Translations under genes and position numbers: made by a program
Part shown: piece after piece, positions 13,811 through 27,000 of the stretch
How the letters are laid out: the number at the start of each line of letters is the position of its first letter
Position numbering within the stretch: the first letter of the stretch is position 1
NCBI GenBank assembly: GCA_963580455.1
Contig: OY756971.1
Span: 10,935,001 to 10,999,000, forward strand
Length of the DNA stretch: 64,000 nt
DNA from: Euonymus europaeus
Lineage: Eukaryota > Streptophyta > Magnoliopsida > Celastrales > Celastraceae
Reading direction: 5' to 3'
Notes under the pieces: model-generated
The model's database searches: none
What the model saw: the letters and a program-made list of their open reading frames with translations, nothing else
Told to the model about the DNA's origin: nothing

Positions 13811-15610
13811 AAAGTTGTTCGGTGTACACTTTTTAATCTTCTTCTATGTCAAATTTTATGAGTATAAGCTTCAAAGATTATTTCGATGACAAAACAACAA
13901 CTTTCTATGACAAATGGGCAAAACCGTTCAAAGCTCCTCCATAGAGAGAGTTGAGCAACTTCCCACCAGCAAAGTTCCTCGGTGTACACTTCTTATTGTT
14001 CTTCTATATCAAATTTTACGAGTATAAGCTTCCAAGATTACTTCGATGCAAAACACCAACATGCTATGACAAATGGACAAAATCGTTAAAAGCTCCTCCA
14101 TAGAGAGAGTTAATCAACTTCGGACGATCAAAGTTGCTCGGTGTACAACTTTTAATGTTCTTCTATGTCAAATTTTAAGAGTATATGCTTCCTAGATTAT
14201 TTCGATTAAAAAACCCCAACTTTCTATGAGAAATGGACAAAATTGTTAAAAGCTCCTCTATAGAGAGAGTTGAGCATTTTCGAACAAGCAAAGTTGCTCG
14301 GTGAAACTTTTTATTGTGCTTCTATGTCAAATTTTACGAGTATAAGCTTCATAGATTATTTCGATGCCAAAACACCGACTTTCTATGACAAATGGACAAA
14401 ACCGTTAAAAGCTCCTTCATAGAGAGAGTTGATCAACTTCGGACCAGAAAAATTGCTCGGTGTACACTTTTTATTGTTCTTCTATGTCAAATTTTACAAG
14501 TATAAGCTTCCTAGATTATTTAGATGCGAAAACACGAACTTTTATGACAAATGGACAAAACCGTTAAAAGCTCTTCCATAGAGAGAGTTGAGCAACTTCG
14601 GACCGTCAAAGATGCTATGTGTACAACTTTTATTGTTCTTTTATGCCAAATTTTACGAGTATAAGCTTCAAGATTATTTAATTGCCAAAACACCAACTTT
14701 CTATGAGAAATGGACAAAGCCGTAAAAAGCTCATCCATTGAGAGAGTTGAGCTACTTCGGACCATCAAAGTTGCTCGGTGTACACTTTTTAATGTTCGTT
14801 TATGTCAAATTTTACGATTATAAGCTTCCTGGATTATTACGATGCCAAAACACCAACTTTCTATGACAAATGGACAAAATTGTTAAAAGCTCCTCTATAG
14901 AAAGAGTTGAGCAACTTCGAACCAGAAAAGTTGCTCGGTGTACACTTTTTAATGTTCTTCTATGTCAAATTTTACAAGTATAAGCTTCCTTAGATTATTT
15001 CGATGCCAAAACACCAACTTTCTATGACCAATGGACAAAATTGTTAAAAGCTCCTCCATAGAGAGAGTTGAGCAACTTCGGACCATCAAAGTTGCTTGGT
15101 GTACACTTTGTATTGTTTTTCTATGTCAAATTTTATGAGTATAAGCTTCCTAGCTTATTTCAATGTCAAAACACCAACTTTCTATGAGAAATGGACAAAA
15201 TCGTTAAAAGCTCCTCCATAGAGAGAGTTGAGTAACTTCGGACCGTCAAAGATGCTCTGCGTACAACTTTTATTGTTCTTTTATGCTAAATTTTACGAGT
15301 AAAAGCTTCAAGATTATTTAATTGCCAAAACAACAACTTTCTATGTGAAATGGAAAAAGCCATTAAAAGATCCTCCATAGAGAGAGTTGAGCAAGTTCAG
15401 ACCATCAAAGTTGCTTGGTGTACACTTTATATTGTTTTTCTATGTCAAATTTTATGAGTATAAGCTTCCTAGATTATTTCGATGTCAAAACACCAACTTT
15501 CTATGAGAAATGGACAAAATTGTTAAAAGCTCCTCTATAGAGAGAGTTGAGCATTTTCGAACCATCAAAGTTGCTCGGTGAAACTTTTTACTGTGCTTCT
15601 ATGTCAAATT
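12110..15610. repeat. Segmental duplication, source copy (offset 8,448 bp)
   Basis: About 3.5 kb recurs at 20,558-24,058 at an offset of 8,448-8,449 bp. Shared rare variants include TTTTACGCTAAATTTTCCG (12,885 and 21,334), AAACCTTTCAAAG (near 12,806 and 21,254), TTTAATCTTC (near 13,835 and 22,284), TGATGACAAAACAAC and TTTTAAGAGTATATGC. It contains the m1 at 14,533, matched by the m1 at 22,981. Confidence 0.75.
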
Positions 15611-17000
15611 TTACGAGTATAAGCTTCCTAGATTATTCGATGCAAAAACCCCAACTTTCTATGAGAAATGGACAAAATTGTTAAAAGCTCCTCTATAGAG
15701 AGAGTTGAGCAACTTCGAACCAGAAAAGTTGCTCGGTGTACACTTTTTAATGTTCTTCTATGTCAAATTTTACAAGTATAAGCTTCCTTAGATTATTTCG
15801 ATGCCAAAACACCAACTTTCTATGACCAATGGACAAAATTGTTAAAAGCTCCTCCATAGAGAGAGTTGAGCAACTTCGGACCATCAAAGTTTCTCGGTGT
15901 AGACTTTTTATTGTGCTTCTATGTCAAATTTTACGAGTATAAGCTTCCAAGATTATTTCGATGCCAAAACACCAACTTTCTATGAAAAATGGACAATGCC
16001 GTTAAAAGTACCTCCATAAAGAGAGTTGAGCAAGTTCGGACCATCAAAGTTGCTCGGTGTATACGTTTTATTGTTTTTCTATGTCAAATTTTACGAGTAA
16101 AAGCTTCAAGATTATTTAATTGCCAAACACCAACTTTCTATGAGAAATGGAAAAAGCCATTAAAAGCTCCTCCATAGAGAGAGTTGAGCAAGTTCAGACC
16201 ATCAAAGTTGCTTGGTGTACACTTTGTATTGTTTTTCTATGTCAAATTTTATGAGTATAAGCTTCCTAGATTATTTCGATGTCAAAACACCAACTTTCTA
16301 TGAGAAATGGACAAAATTGTTAAAAGATCCTCTATAGAGAGAGTTGAGCATTTTCGAACCATCAAAGTTGCTCGGTGAAACTTTTTACTGTGCTTCTATG
16401 TCAAATTTTACGAGTATAAGCTTCCTAGATTATTCGATGCAAAAACCCCAACTTTCTATGAGAAATAGACAAAATTGTTAAAAGCTCCTCTATAGAGAGA
16501 GTTGAGCAACTTCGAACCAGAAAATTTGCTCGGTGTACATTTTTTAATGTTCTTCTATGTCAAATTTTACAAGTATAAGCTTCCTTAGATTATTTCGATG
16601 CCAAAACACCAACTTTCTATGACCAATGGACAAAATTGTTAAAAGCTCCTCCATAGAGATAGTTGAGCAACTTCGGACCATCAAAGTTGCTTGGTGTACA
16701 CTTTGTATTGTTTTTCTATGTCAAATTTTATGAGTATAAGCTTCCTAGATTATTTCGATGTCAAAACACCAACTTTCTATGAGAAATAGGCAAAATTGTT
16801 AAAAGCTCCTCTATAGAGAGAGTTGAGCATTTTCGAACCATCAAAGTTGCTCGGTGAAACTTTTTAATGTGTTTCTATGTCAAATTTTACGAGTATAAGC
16901 TCCCTAGATTATTTCGATGCAAAAACCCCAACTTTCTATGAGAAATCGACAAAATTGTTAAAAGCTCCTCCGTAGAGAGAGTTGAGCAACTTCGAACCAG
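13811..17000. repeat. Second copy of the 24-mer, shortened by about four monomers
   Basis: This copies 10.0-13.8 kb at offset 3,828 up to about 16,300, after which matching landmarks (AAAAGATCCT, AAATAGGCAAAATTG, AAATCGACAAAATTG) lie only about 3,189 bp from their partners. About 639 bp, four monomers, present at 12.5-13.1 kb is therefore missing near 16.3 kb. Confidence 0.65.
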
Positions 17001-20000
17001 AAAAGTTGTTCGGTATACACTTTTTAATGTTCTTCTATGTCAAATTTTATGAGTATAAGCTTCAAAGATTATTTTGATGCCAAAATAACAACTTTCTATG
17101 ACAAATGGGCAAAACCGTTCAAAGCTCCTCCATAGAGAGAGTTGAGCAACTTCCCACCAGCAAAGTTCCTCCGTGTACACTTTTTATTGTTCTTTTATGC
17201 TAAATTTTACGAGTAAAAGCTTCAAGATTATTTAATTTCCAAAACAACAACTTTCTATGAGAAATGGAAAAAGCCATTAAAAGCTCCTCCATGGAGAGAG
17301 TTGAGCAAGTTCAGACCATCAAAGTTGCCTGGTGACACTTTGTATTGTTTTTCTATGTCAAATTTTATGAGTATAAGCTTCCTAAATTATTTCGATGTCA
17401 AAACACCAACTTTCTATGAGAAATGGACAAAATTGTTAAAAGCTCCTCTATAGAGAGAGTTGAGCATTTTCGAACCATCAAAGTTGCTCGGTGAAACTTT
17501 TTACTGTGCTTCAATGTCAAATTTTACGAGTATAAGCTTCCTAGATTATTCGATGCAAAAACTCCAACTTTCTATGATAAATGGACAAAATTGTTAAAAG
17601 CTCCTCTATAGAGAGAGTTGAGCAACTTCGAGCCAGAAAAGTTGCTCGGTGTACACTTTTTAATGTTCTTCTATGTCAAATTTTACAAGTATAAGCTTCT
17701 TTAGATTATTTTGATGCCAAAACACCAACTTTCTATGACCAATGGACAAAATTGTTAAAAGCTCCTCCATAGAGAGAGTTGAGCAACTTCCCACCAGCAA
17801 AGTTCCTCGGTGTACACTTTTGATTGTTCTTTTATGCTAAATTTTACGAGTAAAAGCTTCACGATTATTTATTTGCCAAAACACCAACTTTCTATGAGAA
17901 ATGGAAAAAGCCATTAAAAGCTCCTCCATAGAGAGAGTTGAGCAAGTTCAGACCATCAAAGTTGCTTGGTGACACTTTGTATTGTTTTTCTATGTCAAAT
18001 TTTATGAGTATAAGCTTCCTAGATTATTTCGATGTCAAAACACCAATTTTCTATGAGAAATGGACAAAATTGTTAAAAGCTCCTCTACAGAGAGAGTTGA
18101 GCATTTTCGAACCATCAAAGTTGCTCGGTGAAACTTTTTACTGTGTTTCTATGTCAAATTTTACGAGTATAAGCTCCCTAGATTATTTCGATGCAAAAAC
18201 CCCAACTTTCTATGAGAAATCGACAAAATTGTTAAAAGCTCATCCGTAGAGAGAGTTGAGCAACTTCGAACCAGAAAAGTTGTTCGGTATACACTTTTTA
18301 ATGTTCTTCTATGTCAAATTTTATGAGTATAAGCTTCAAAGATTATTTTGATGCCAAAACACCAACTTTCTATGACAAATGGGCAAAACCGTTCAAAGCT
18401 CCTCCATAGAGAGAGTTGAGCAACTTTCCACCAGCAAAGTTCCTCGGTGTACAGTTTTTATTGTTCTTTTATGGTAATTTTACGAGTAAAATCTTCAAGA
18501 TTATTTAATTGCCAAAACACCAACTTTCTATGGGAAATGGAAAAAGCCATTAAAAGCTCCTCCATAGAGAGAGTTGAGCAAGTTCAGACCATCAAAGTTG
18601 CTTGGTGACACTTTGTATTGTTTTTCTATGTCAAATTTTATGAGTATAAGCTTCCTAGATTATTTCGATGTCAAAACACCAACTTTCTATGAGAAATGGA
18701 CAAAATTGTTAAAAGCTCCTCTATAGAGAGAATTGAGCATTTTCGAACCATCAAAGTTGCTCGGTGAAACTTTTTACTGTGCTTCTATGTCAAATTTTAC
18801 GAGTATAAGCTTCCTAGATTATTCGATGCAAAAACCCCAACTTTCTATGAGAAATAGACAAAATTGTTAAAAGCTCCTCTATAGAGAGAGTTGAGCAACT
18901 TCGAAATAGAAAAGTTGCTCGGTGAACATTTTTTAATGTTCTTCTATGTCAAATTTTACAAGTATAAGCTTCCTTAGATTATTTCGATGCCAAAACACCA
19001 ACTTTCTATGACCAATGGACAAAATTGTTAAAAGCTCCTCCATAGAGAGAGTTGAGCAACTTCGGACCATCAAAGTTGCTTGGTGTACACTTTGTATTGT
19101 TTTTCTATGTCAAATTTTATGAGTATAAGCTTCCTAGATTATTTCGATGCCAAAACACGAACTTTCTATGAGAAATGGACAAAACCGTTAAAAGCTCCTC
19201 CATAGAGAGAGTTGAGCAACTTCGGACCGTCAAAGATGCTCTGTGTACAACTTTTATTGTTCTTTTATGCTAAATTTTACGAGTAAAAGCTTCAAGATTA
19301 TTTAATTGCCAAACACCAACTTTCTATGAGAAACGGAAAAAGCCATTAAAAGCTCATCCATAGAGAGAGTTGAACAACTTCGAACCAGAAAAGTTGCTCG
19401 GTGTACATTTTTTAATGTTCTTCTATGTCAAATTTTACAAGTATAAGCTTCCTTAGATTCTTTCGATGCCAAAACAACAACTTTCTATGACCAATGGACA
19501 AAATTGTTAAAAGCTCCTCCATAGAGAGAGTTGAGCATTTTCGAACCATCAAAGTTGCTCGGTGAAACTTTTTACTGTGTTTCTATGTCAAATTTTACGA
19601 GTATAAGCTCCCTAGATTATTTCGATGCAAAAACCCCAACTTTCTATGAGAAATGGACAAAATTGTTAAAAGCTCCTCCGTAGAGAGAGTTGAGCAACTT
19701 CGAACCAGAAAAGTTGTTCGGTATACACTTTTTAATGTTCTTCTATGTCAAATTTTATGAGTATAAGCTTCAAAGATTATTTCGATGCCAAAACACCAAC
19801 TTTCTATGACAAATGGGCAAAACCGTTCAAAGCTCCTCCATAGAGAGAGTTGAGCAACTTCCCACCAGAAAAGTTCCTCGGTGTACAGTTTTTATTGTTC
19901 ATTTATGCTAAATTTTACGAATAAAAGCTTCAAGATTATTTAATTGCCAAAACAACAACTTTCTATGAGAAATGGAAAAAGCCATTAAAAGCTCCTACAT

Positions 20001-20720
20001 AGAGAGAGTTGAGCATGTTCAGAACATCAAAGTTGCTTGGTGTACACTTTGTATTGTTTTTCTATGTCAAATTTTATGAGTATAGCTTCCTAGATTATTT
20101 CGATGTCAAAACACCAACTTTCTATGAGAAATGGACAAAATTGTTAAAAGCTCCTCTATAGAGAGAGTTGAGCATTTTCGAACCATCAAAGTTGCTCGGT
20201 GAAACTTTTTACTGTGCTTCAATGTCAAATTTTACGAGTATAAGCTTCCTAGATTATTCGATGCAAAAACCCCAACATTCTATGATAAATGGACAAAATT
20301 GTTAAAAGCTCCTCTATAGAGAGAGTTGAGCAACTTCGAACCAGAAAAGTTGCTCGGTGTACACTTTTTAATATTCTTCTATGTCAAATTTTACAAGTAT
20401 AAGCTTCCTTAGATTATTTTGATGCCAAAACACCAACTTTCTATGACCAATGGACAAAATTGTTAAAAGCTCCTCCATAGAGAGAGTTGAGCAACTTCGG
20501 ACCATCAAAGTTGCTCGGTGTAGACTTTTTATTGTGCTTCTATGTCAAATTTTACGAGTATAAGCTTCCAAGATTATTTCGATGCCAAAACACCAACTTT
20601 CTATGACAAATGGACAATGCCGTTAAAAGCACCTCCATAAAGAGAGTTGAGCAAGTTCGGACCATCAAAGTTGCTCGGTGTACACGTTTTATTGTTTTTC
20701 TATGTCAAATTTTACGAGTA
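16190..20720. repeat. Second-dialect block, copy 1
   Basis: This region lacks m1 and uses other monomer variants: GGTGACACTTTG (two bases shorter than GGTGTACACTTTG), AAATAGGCAAAATTG, AAATCGACAAAATTG with CTCCGTAGAG, and TTTTATGCTAAATTTTACG. Shared rare variants place copies at 24.07-27.9 kb and 49.35-53.9 kb: CGAGCCAG (17,629, 24,960, 50,791), AGAAACGG (near 19,330, 26,663, 52,493), GATTCTTTCG (near 19,457, 26,789, 52,619), TTCATTTATGC and GAGTATAGCTTCC. Offset to the third copy is 33,162 bp. Confidence 0.75.
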
Positions 20721-23700
20721 AAAGCTTCAAGATTATTTAATTGCCAAACACCAACTTTCTATGAGAAATGGAAAAAGCCATTAAAAGCTCCTCCATAGAG
20801 AGAGTTGAGCAAGTTCAGACCATCAAAGTTGCTTGGTGTACACTTTGTATTGTTTTTCTATGTCAAATTTTATGAGTATAAGCTTCCTAGATTATTTCGA
20901 TGTCAAAACACCAACTTTCTATGAGAAATGGGCAAAATTGTTAAAAGCTCCTCTATAGAGAGAGTTGAGCATTTTCGAACCATCAAAGTTGCTCGGTGAA
21001 ACTTTTTACTGTGTTTCTATGTCAAATTTTACTAGTATAAGCTCCCTAGATTATTTCGATGCAAAAACTCCAACTTTCTATGAGAAATGGACAAAATTGT
21101 TAAAAGCTCCTCCGTAGAGAGAGTTGAGCAACTTCAAACCAGAAAAGTTGTTCGGTATACACTTTTTAATGTTCTTCTATGTCAAATTTTATGAGTATAA
21201 GCTTCAAAGATTATTTCGATGCCAAAACACAAACTTTCTATGACAAATGGGCAAAACCTTTCAAAGCTCCTCCATAGAGAGAGTTGAGCAACTTCCCACC
21301 AGCAAAGTTCCTCCGTGTACACTTTTTATTGTTCTTTTACGCTAAATTTTCCGAGTAAAAGCTTCAAGATTATTTAATTGCCAAAACACCAACTTTCTAT
21401 GAGAAATGGAAAAAGCCATTAAAAGCTCCTCCATAGAGAGAGTTGAGCAAGTTCAGACCATCAAAGTTGCTTGGTGACACTTTGTATTGTTTTTCTATGT
21501 CAAATTTTATGAGTATAAGCTTCCTAGATTATTTCGATGTCAAAACACCAACTTTCTATGAGAAATGGACAAAATTGTTAAAAGATCCTCTATAGAGAGA
21601 GTTGAGCATTTTCGAACCATCAAAGTTGCTCGGTGAAACTTTTTACTGTGCTTCTATGTCAAATTTTACAAGTATAAGCTTCCTAGATTATTCGATGCAA
21701 AAACCCCAACTTTCTATGAGAAATAGACAAAATTGTTAAAAGCTCCTCTATAGAGAGAGTTGAGCAACTTCGAACCAGAAAAGTTGCTCGGTGTACATTT
21801 TTTAATGTTCTTCTATGTCAAATTTTACAAGTATAAGCTTCCTTAGATTATTTCGATGCCAAAACACCAACTTTCTATGACCAATGGACAAAATTGTTAA
21901 AAGCTCCTCCATAGAGATAGTTGAGCAACTTCGGACCATCAAAGTTGCTTGGTGTACACTTTGTATTGTTTTTCTATGTCAAATTTTATGAGTATAAGCT
22001 TCCTAGATTATTTCGATGTCAAAACACCAACTTTCTATGAGAAATAGGCAAAATTGTTAAAAGCTCCTCTATAGAGAGAGTTGAGCATTTTCGAACCATC
22101 AAAGTTGCTCGGTGAAACTTTTTACTGTGTTTCTATGTCAAATTTTACGAGTATAAGCTCCCTAGATTATTTCGATGCAAAAACCCCAACTTTCTATGAG
22201 AAATCGACAAAATTGTTAAAAGCTCCTCCGTAGAGAGAGTTGAGCAACTTCGAACCAGAAAAGTTGTTCGGTGTACACTTTTTAATCTTCTTCTATGTCA
22301 AATTTTATGAGTATAAGCTTCAAAGATTATTCCGATGACAAAACAACAACTTTCAATGACAAATGGGCAAAACCGTTCAAAGCTCCTCCATAGAGAGAGT
22401 TGAGCAACTTCCCACCAGCAAAGTTCCTCGGTGTACACTTCTTATTGTTCTTCTATATCAAATTTTACGAGTATAAGCTTCCAAGATTACTTCGATGCAA
22501 AACACCAACATGCTATGACAAATGGACAAAATCGTTAAAAGCTCCTCCATAGAGAGAGTTAATCAACTTCGGACGATCAAAGTTGCTCGGTGTACAACTT
22601 TTAATGTTCTTCTATGTCAAATTTTAAGAGTATATGCTTCCTAGATTATTTCGATTAAAAAACCCCAACTTTCTATGAGAAATGGACAAATTTGTTAAAA
22701 GCTCCTCTATAGAGAGAGTTGAGCATTTTCGAACAAGCAAAGTTGCTCGGTGAAACTTTATATTTTGCTTCTATGTCAAATTTTACGATATAAGCTTCAT
22801 AGATTATTTCGATGCCAAAACACCGACTTTCTATGACAAATGGACAAAACCGTTAAAAGCTCCTCCATAGAGAGAGTTGATCAACTTCGGACCAGAAAAA
22901 TTGCTCGGTGTACACTTTTTATTGTTCTTCTATGTCAAATTTTACAAGTATAAGCTTCCTAGATTATTTAGATGCGAAAACACGAACTTTTATGACAAAT
23001 GGACAAAACCGTTAAAAGCTCTTCCATAGAGAGAGTTGAGCAACTTCGGACCGTCAAAGATGCTATGTGTACAACTTTTATTGTTCTTTTATGCCAAATT
23101 TTACCAGTATAAGCTTCAAGATTATTTAATTGCCAAAACACCAACTTTCTATGAGAAATGGACAAAGCCGTAAAAAGCTCATCCATTGAGAGAGTTGAGC
23201 TACTTCGGACCATCAAAGTTGCTCGGTGTACACTTTTTAATGTTCGTTTATGTCAAATTTTACGAGTATAAGCTTCCTGGATTATTACGATGCCAAAACA
23301 CCAACTTTCTATGACAAATGGACAAAATTGTTAAAAGCTCCTCTATAGAAAGAGTTGAGCAACTTCGAACCAGAAAAGTTGCTCGGTGTACACTTTTTAA
23401 TGTTCTTCTATGTCAAATTTTACAAGTATAAGCTTCCTTAGATTATTTCAATGCCAAAACACCAACTTTCTATGACCAATGGACAAAATTGTTAAAAGCT
23501 CCTCCATAGAGAGAGTTGAGCAACTTCGGACCATCAAAGTTGCTTGGTGTACACTTTGTATTGTTTTTCTATGTCAAATTTTATGAGTATAAGCTTCCTA
23601 GCTTATTTCGATGTCAAAACACCAACTTTCTATGAGAAATGGACAAAATCGTTAAAAGCTCCTCCATAGAGAGAGTTGAGTAACTTCGGACCGTCAAAGA

Positions 23701-24058
23701 TGCTCTGTGTACAACTTTTATTGTTCTTTTATGCTAAATTTTACGAGTAAAAGCTTCAAGATTATTTAATTGCCAAAACAACAACTTTCTATGTGAAATG
23801 GAAAAAGCCATTAAAAGCTCCTCCATAGAGAGAGTTGAGCAAGTTCAGACCATCAAAGTTGCTTGGTGTACACTTTATATTGTTTTTCTATGTCAAATTT
23901 TATGAGTATAAGCTTCCTAGATTATTTCGATGTCAAAACACCAACTTTCTATGAGAAATGGACAAAATTGTTAAAAGCTCCTCTATAGAGAGAGTTGAGC
24001 ATTTTCGAACCATCAAAGTTGCTCGGTGAAACTTTTTACTGTGCTTCTATGTCAAATT
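20558..24058. repeat. Segmental duplication, second copy (offset 8,448 bp)
   Basis: A copy of 12.1-15.6 kb inserted between two second-dialect blocks. It begins near the monomer with CACCTCCATAAAG at 20,630 and ends near 24,058. There the sequence passes from an m7-type tail (TTACGAGTATAAGC) directly into ATGTCAAAACACC and AAATAGGCAAAATTG, instead of the GATTATTCGATGC expected from the source. Confidence 0.7.
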
Positions 24059-24065
24059 TTACGAG

Positions 24066-27000
24066 TATAAGCTTCCTAGATTATTTCGATGTCAAAACAC
24101 CAACTTTCTATGAGAAATAGGCAAAATTGTTAAAAGATCCTCTATAGAGAGAGTTGAGCATTTTCGAACCATCAAAGTTGCTCGGTGAAACTTTTTACTG
24201 TGTTTCTATTTCAAATTTTACGAGTATAAGCTCCCTAGATTATTTCGATGCAAAAACCCCAACTTTCTATGAGAAATCGACAAAATTGTTAAAAGCTCCT
24301 CCGTAGAGAGAGTTGAGCAACTTCGAACCAGAAAACTTGTTCGGTATACACTTTTTAATGTTCTTCTATGTCAAATTTTATGAGTATAAGCTTCAAAGAT
24401 TATTTTGATGCCAAAACACCAACTTTCTATGACAAATGGGCAAAACCGTTCAAAGCTCCTCCATAGAGAGAGTTGAGCAACTTCCCACCAGCAAAGTTCC
24501 TCGGTGTACAGTTTTTATTGTTCTTTTATGCTAAATTTTACGAGTAAAAGCTTCAAGATTATTTAATTTCCAAAACAACAACTTTCTATGAGAAATGGAA
24601 AAAGCCATTAAAAGCTCCTCCATAGAGAGAGTTGAGCAAGTTCAGACCATCAAAGTTGCTTGGTGACACTTTGTATTGTTTTTCTATGTCAAATTTTATG
24701 AGTATAAGCTTCCTAGATTATTTCGATGTCAAAACACCAACTTTCTATGAGAAATGGACAAAATTGTTAAAAGCTCCTCTATAGAGAAAGTTGAGCATTT
24801 TCGAACCATCAAAGTTGCTCGGTGAAACTTTTTACTATGCTTCAATGTCAAATTTTACGAGTATAAGCTTCCTAGATTATTCGATGCAAAAACTCCAACT
24901 TTCTATGATAAATGGACAAAATTGTTAAAAGCTCCTCTATAGAGAGAGTTGAGCAACTTCGAGCCAGAAAAGTTGCTCGGTGTACACTTTTTAATGTTCT
25001 TCTATGTCAAATTTTACAAGTATAAGCTTCTTTAGATTATTTTGATGCCAAAACACCAACTTTCTATGACCAATGGACAAAATTGTTAAAAGCTCCTCCA
25101 CAGAGAGAGTTGAGCAACTTCCCACCAGCAAAGTTCCTCGGTGTACACTTTTTATTGTTCTTTTATGCTAAATTTTACGAGTAAAAGCTTCAAGATTATT
25201 TATTTGCCAAAACACCAACTTTCTATTAGAAATGGAAAAACCCATTAAAAGCTCCTCCATAGAGAGAGTTGAGCAAGTTCAGACCATCAAAGTTGCTTGG
25301 TGACACTTTGTATTGTTTTTCTATGTCAAATTTTATGAGTATAAGCTTCCTAGATTATTTCGATGTCAAAACACCAATTTTCTATGAGAAATGGACAAAA
25401 TTGTTAAAAGCTCCTCTACAGAGAGAGTTGAGCATTTTCGAACCATCAAAGTTGCTCGGTGAAACGTTTTACTGTGTTTCTATGTCAAATTTTACGAGTA
25501 TAAGCTCCCTAGATTATTTCGATGCAAAAACCCCAACTTTCTATGAGAAATCGACAAAATTGTTAAAAGCTCCTCCGTAGAGAGAGTTGAGCAACTTCGA
25601 ACCAGAAAAGTTGTTCGGTATACACTTTTTAATGTTCTTCTATGTCAAATTTTATGAGTATAAGCTTCAAAGATTATTTTGATGCCAAAACACCAACTTT
25701 CTATGACAAATGGGCAAAACCGTTCAAAGCTCCTCCATAGAGAGAGTTGAGCAACTTCCCACCAGCAAAGTTCCACGGTGTACAGTTTTTATTGTTCTTT
25801 TATGCTAAATTTTACGAGTAAAATCTTCAAGATTATTTAATTGCCAAAACACCAACTTTCTATGGGAAATGGAAAAAGCCATTAAAAGCTCCTCCATAGA
25901 GAGAGTTGAGCAAGTTCAGACCATCAAAGTTGCTTGGTGACACTTTGTATTGTTTTTCTATGTCAAATTTTATGAGTATAAGCTTCCTAGATTATTTCGA
26001 TGTCAAAACACCAACTTTCTATGAGAAATGGACAAAATTGTTAAAAGCTCCTCTATTGAGAGAGTTGAGCATTTTCGAACCATCAAAGTTGCTCGGTGAA
26101 ACTTTTTACTGTGCTTCTATGTCAAATTTTACGAGTATAAGCTTCCTAGATTATTCGATGCAAAAACCCCAACTTTCTATGAGAAATAGACAAAATTGTT
26201 AAAAGCTCCTCTATAGAGAGAGTTGAGCAACTTCGAACTAGAAAAGTTGCTCGGTGTACACTTTTTAATGTTCTTCTATGTCAAATTTTACAAGTATAAG
26301 CTTCCTTAGATTATTTCGATGCCAAAACACCAACTTTCTATGACCAATGGACAAAATTGTTAAAAGCTCCTCCATAGAGAGAGTTGAGCAACTTCGGACC
26401 ATCAAAGTTGCTTGGTGTACACTTTGTATTGTTTTTCTATGTCAAATTTTATGAGTATAAGCTTCCTAGATTATTTCGATGCCAAAACACGAACTTTCTA
26501 TGAGAAATGGACAAAACCGTTAAAAGCTCCTACATAGAGAGAGTTGAGCAACTTCGGACCGTCAAAGATGCTCTGTGTACAACTTTTATTGTTCTTTTAT
26601 GCTAAATTTTACGAGTAAAAGCTTCAAGATTATTTAATTGCCAAACACCAACTTTCTATGAGAAACGGAAAAAGCCATTAAAAGCTCATCCATAGAGAGA
26701 GTTGAACAACTTCGAACCAGAAAAGTTGCTCGGTGTACATTTTTTAATGTTCTTCTATGTCAAATTTTACAAGTATAAGCTTCCTTAGATTCTTTCGATG
26801 CCAAAACACCAACTTTCTATGACCAATGGACAAAATTGTTAAAAGCTCCTCCATAGAGAGAGTTGAGCATTTTCGAACCATCAAAGTTGCTCGGTGAAAC
26901 TTTTTACTGTGTTTCTATGTCAAATTTTACGAGTATAAGCTCCCTAGATTATTTCGATGCAAAAACCCCAACTTTCTATGAGAAATGGACAAAATTGTTA

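Noticed and set aside
25269..26202. Forward open frames of 98-103 codons at 17,938, 25,269 and 25,906
   Set aside because: They span two satellite monomers and exist because a TAG stop is mutated (CTACAG, CTATTG). The peptide is the translated repeat, not a recognised protein.
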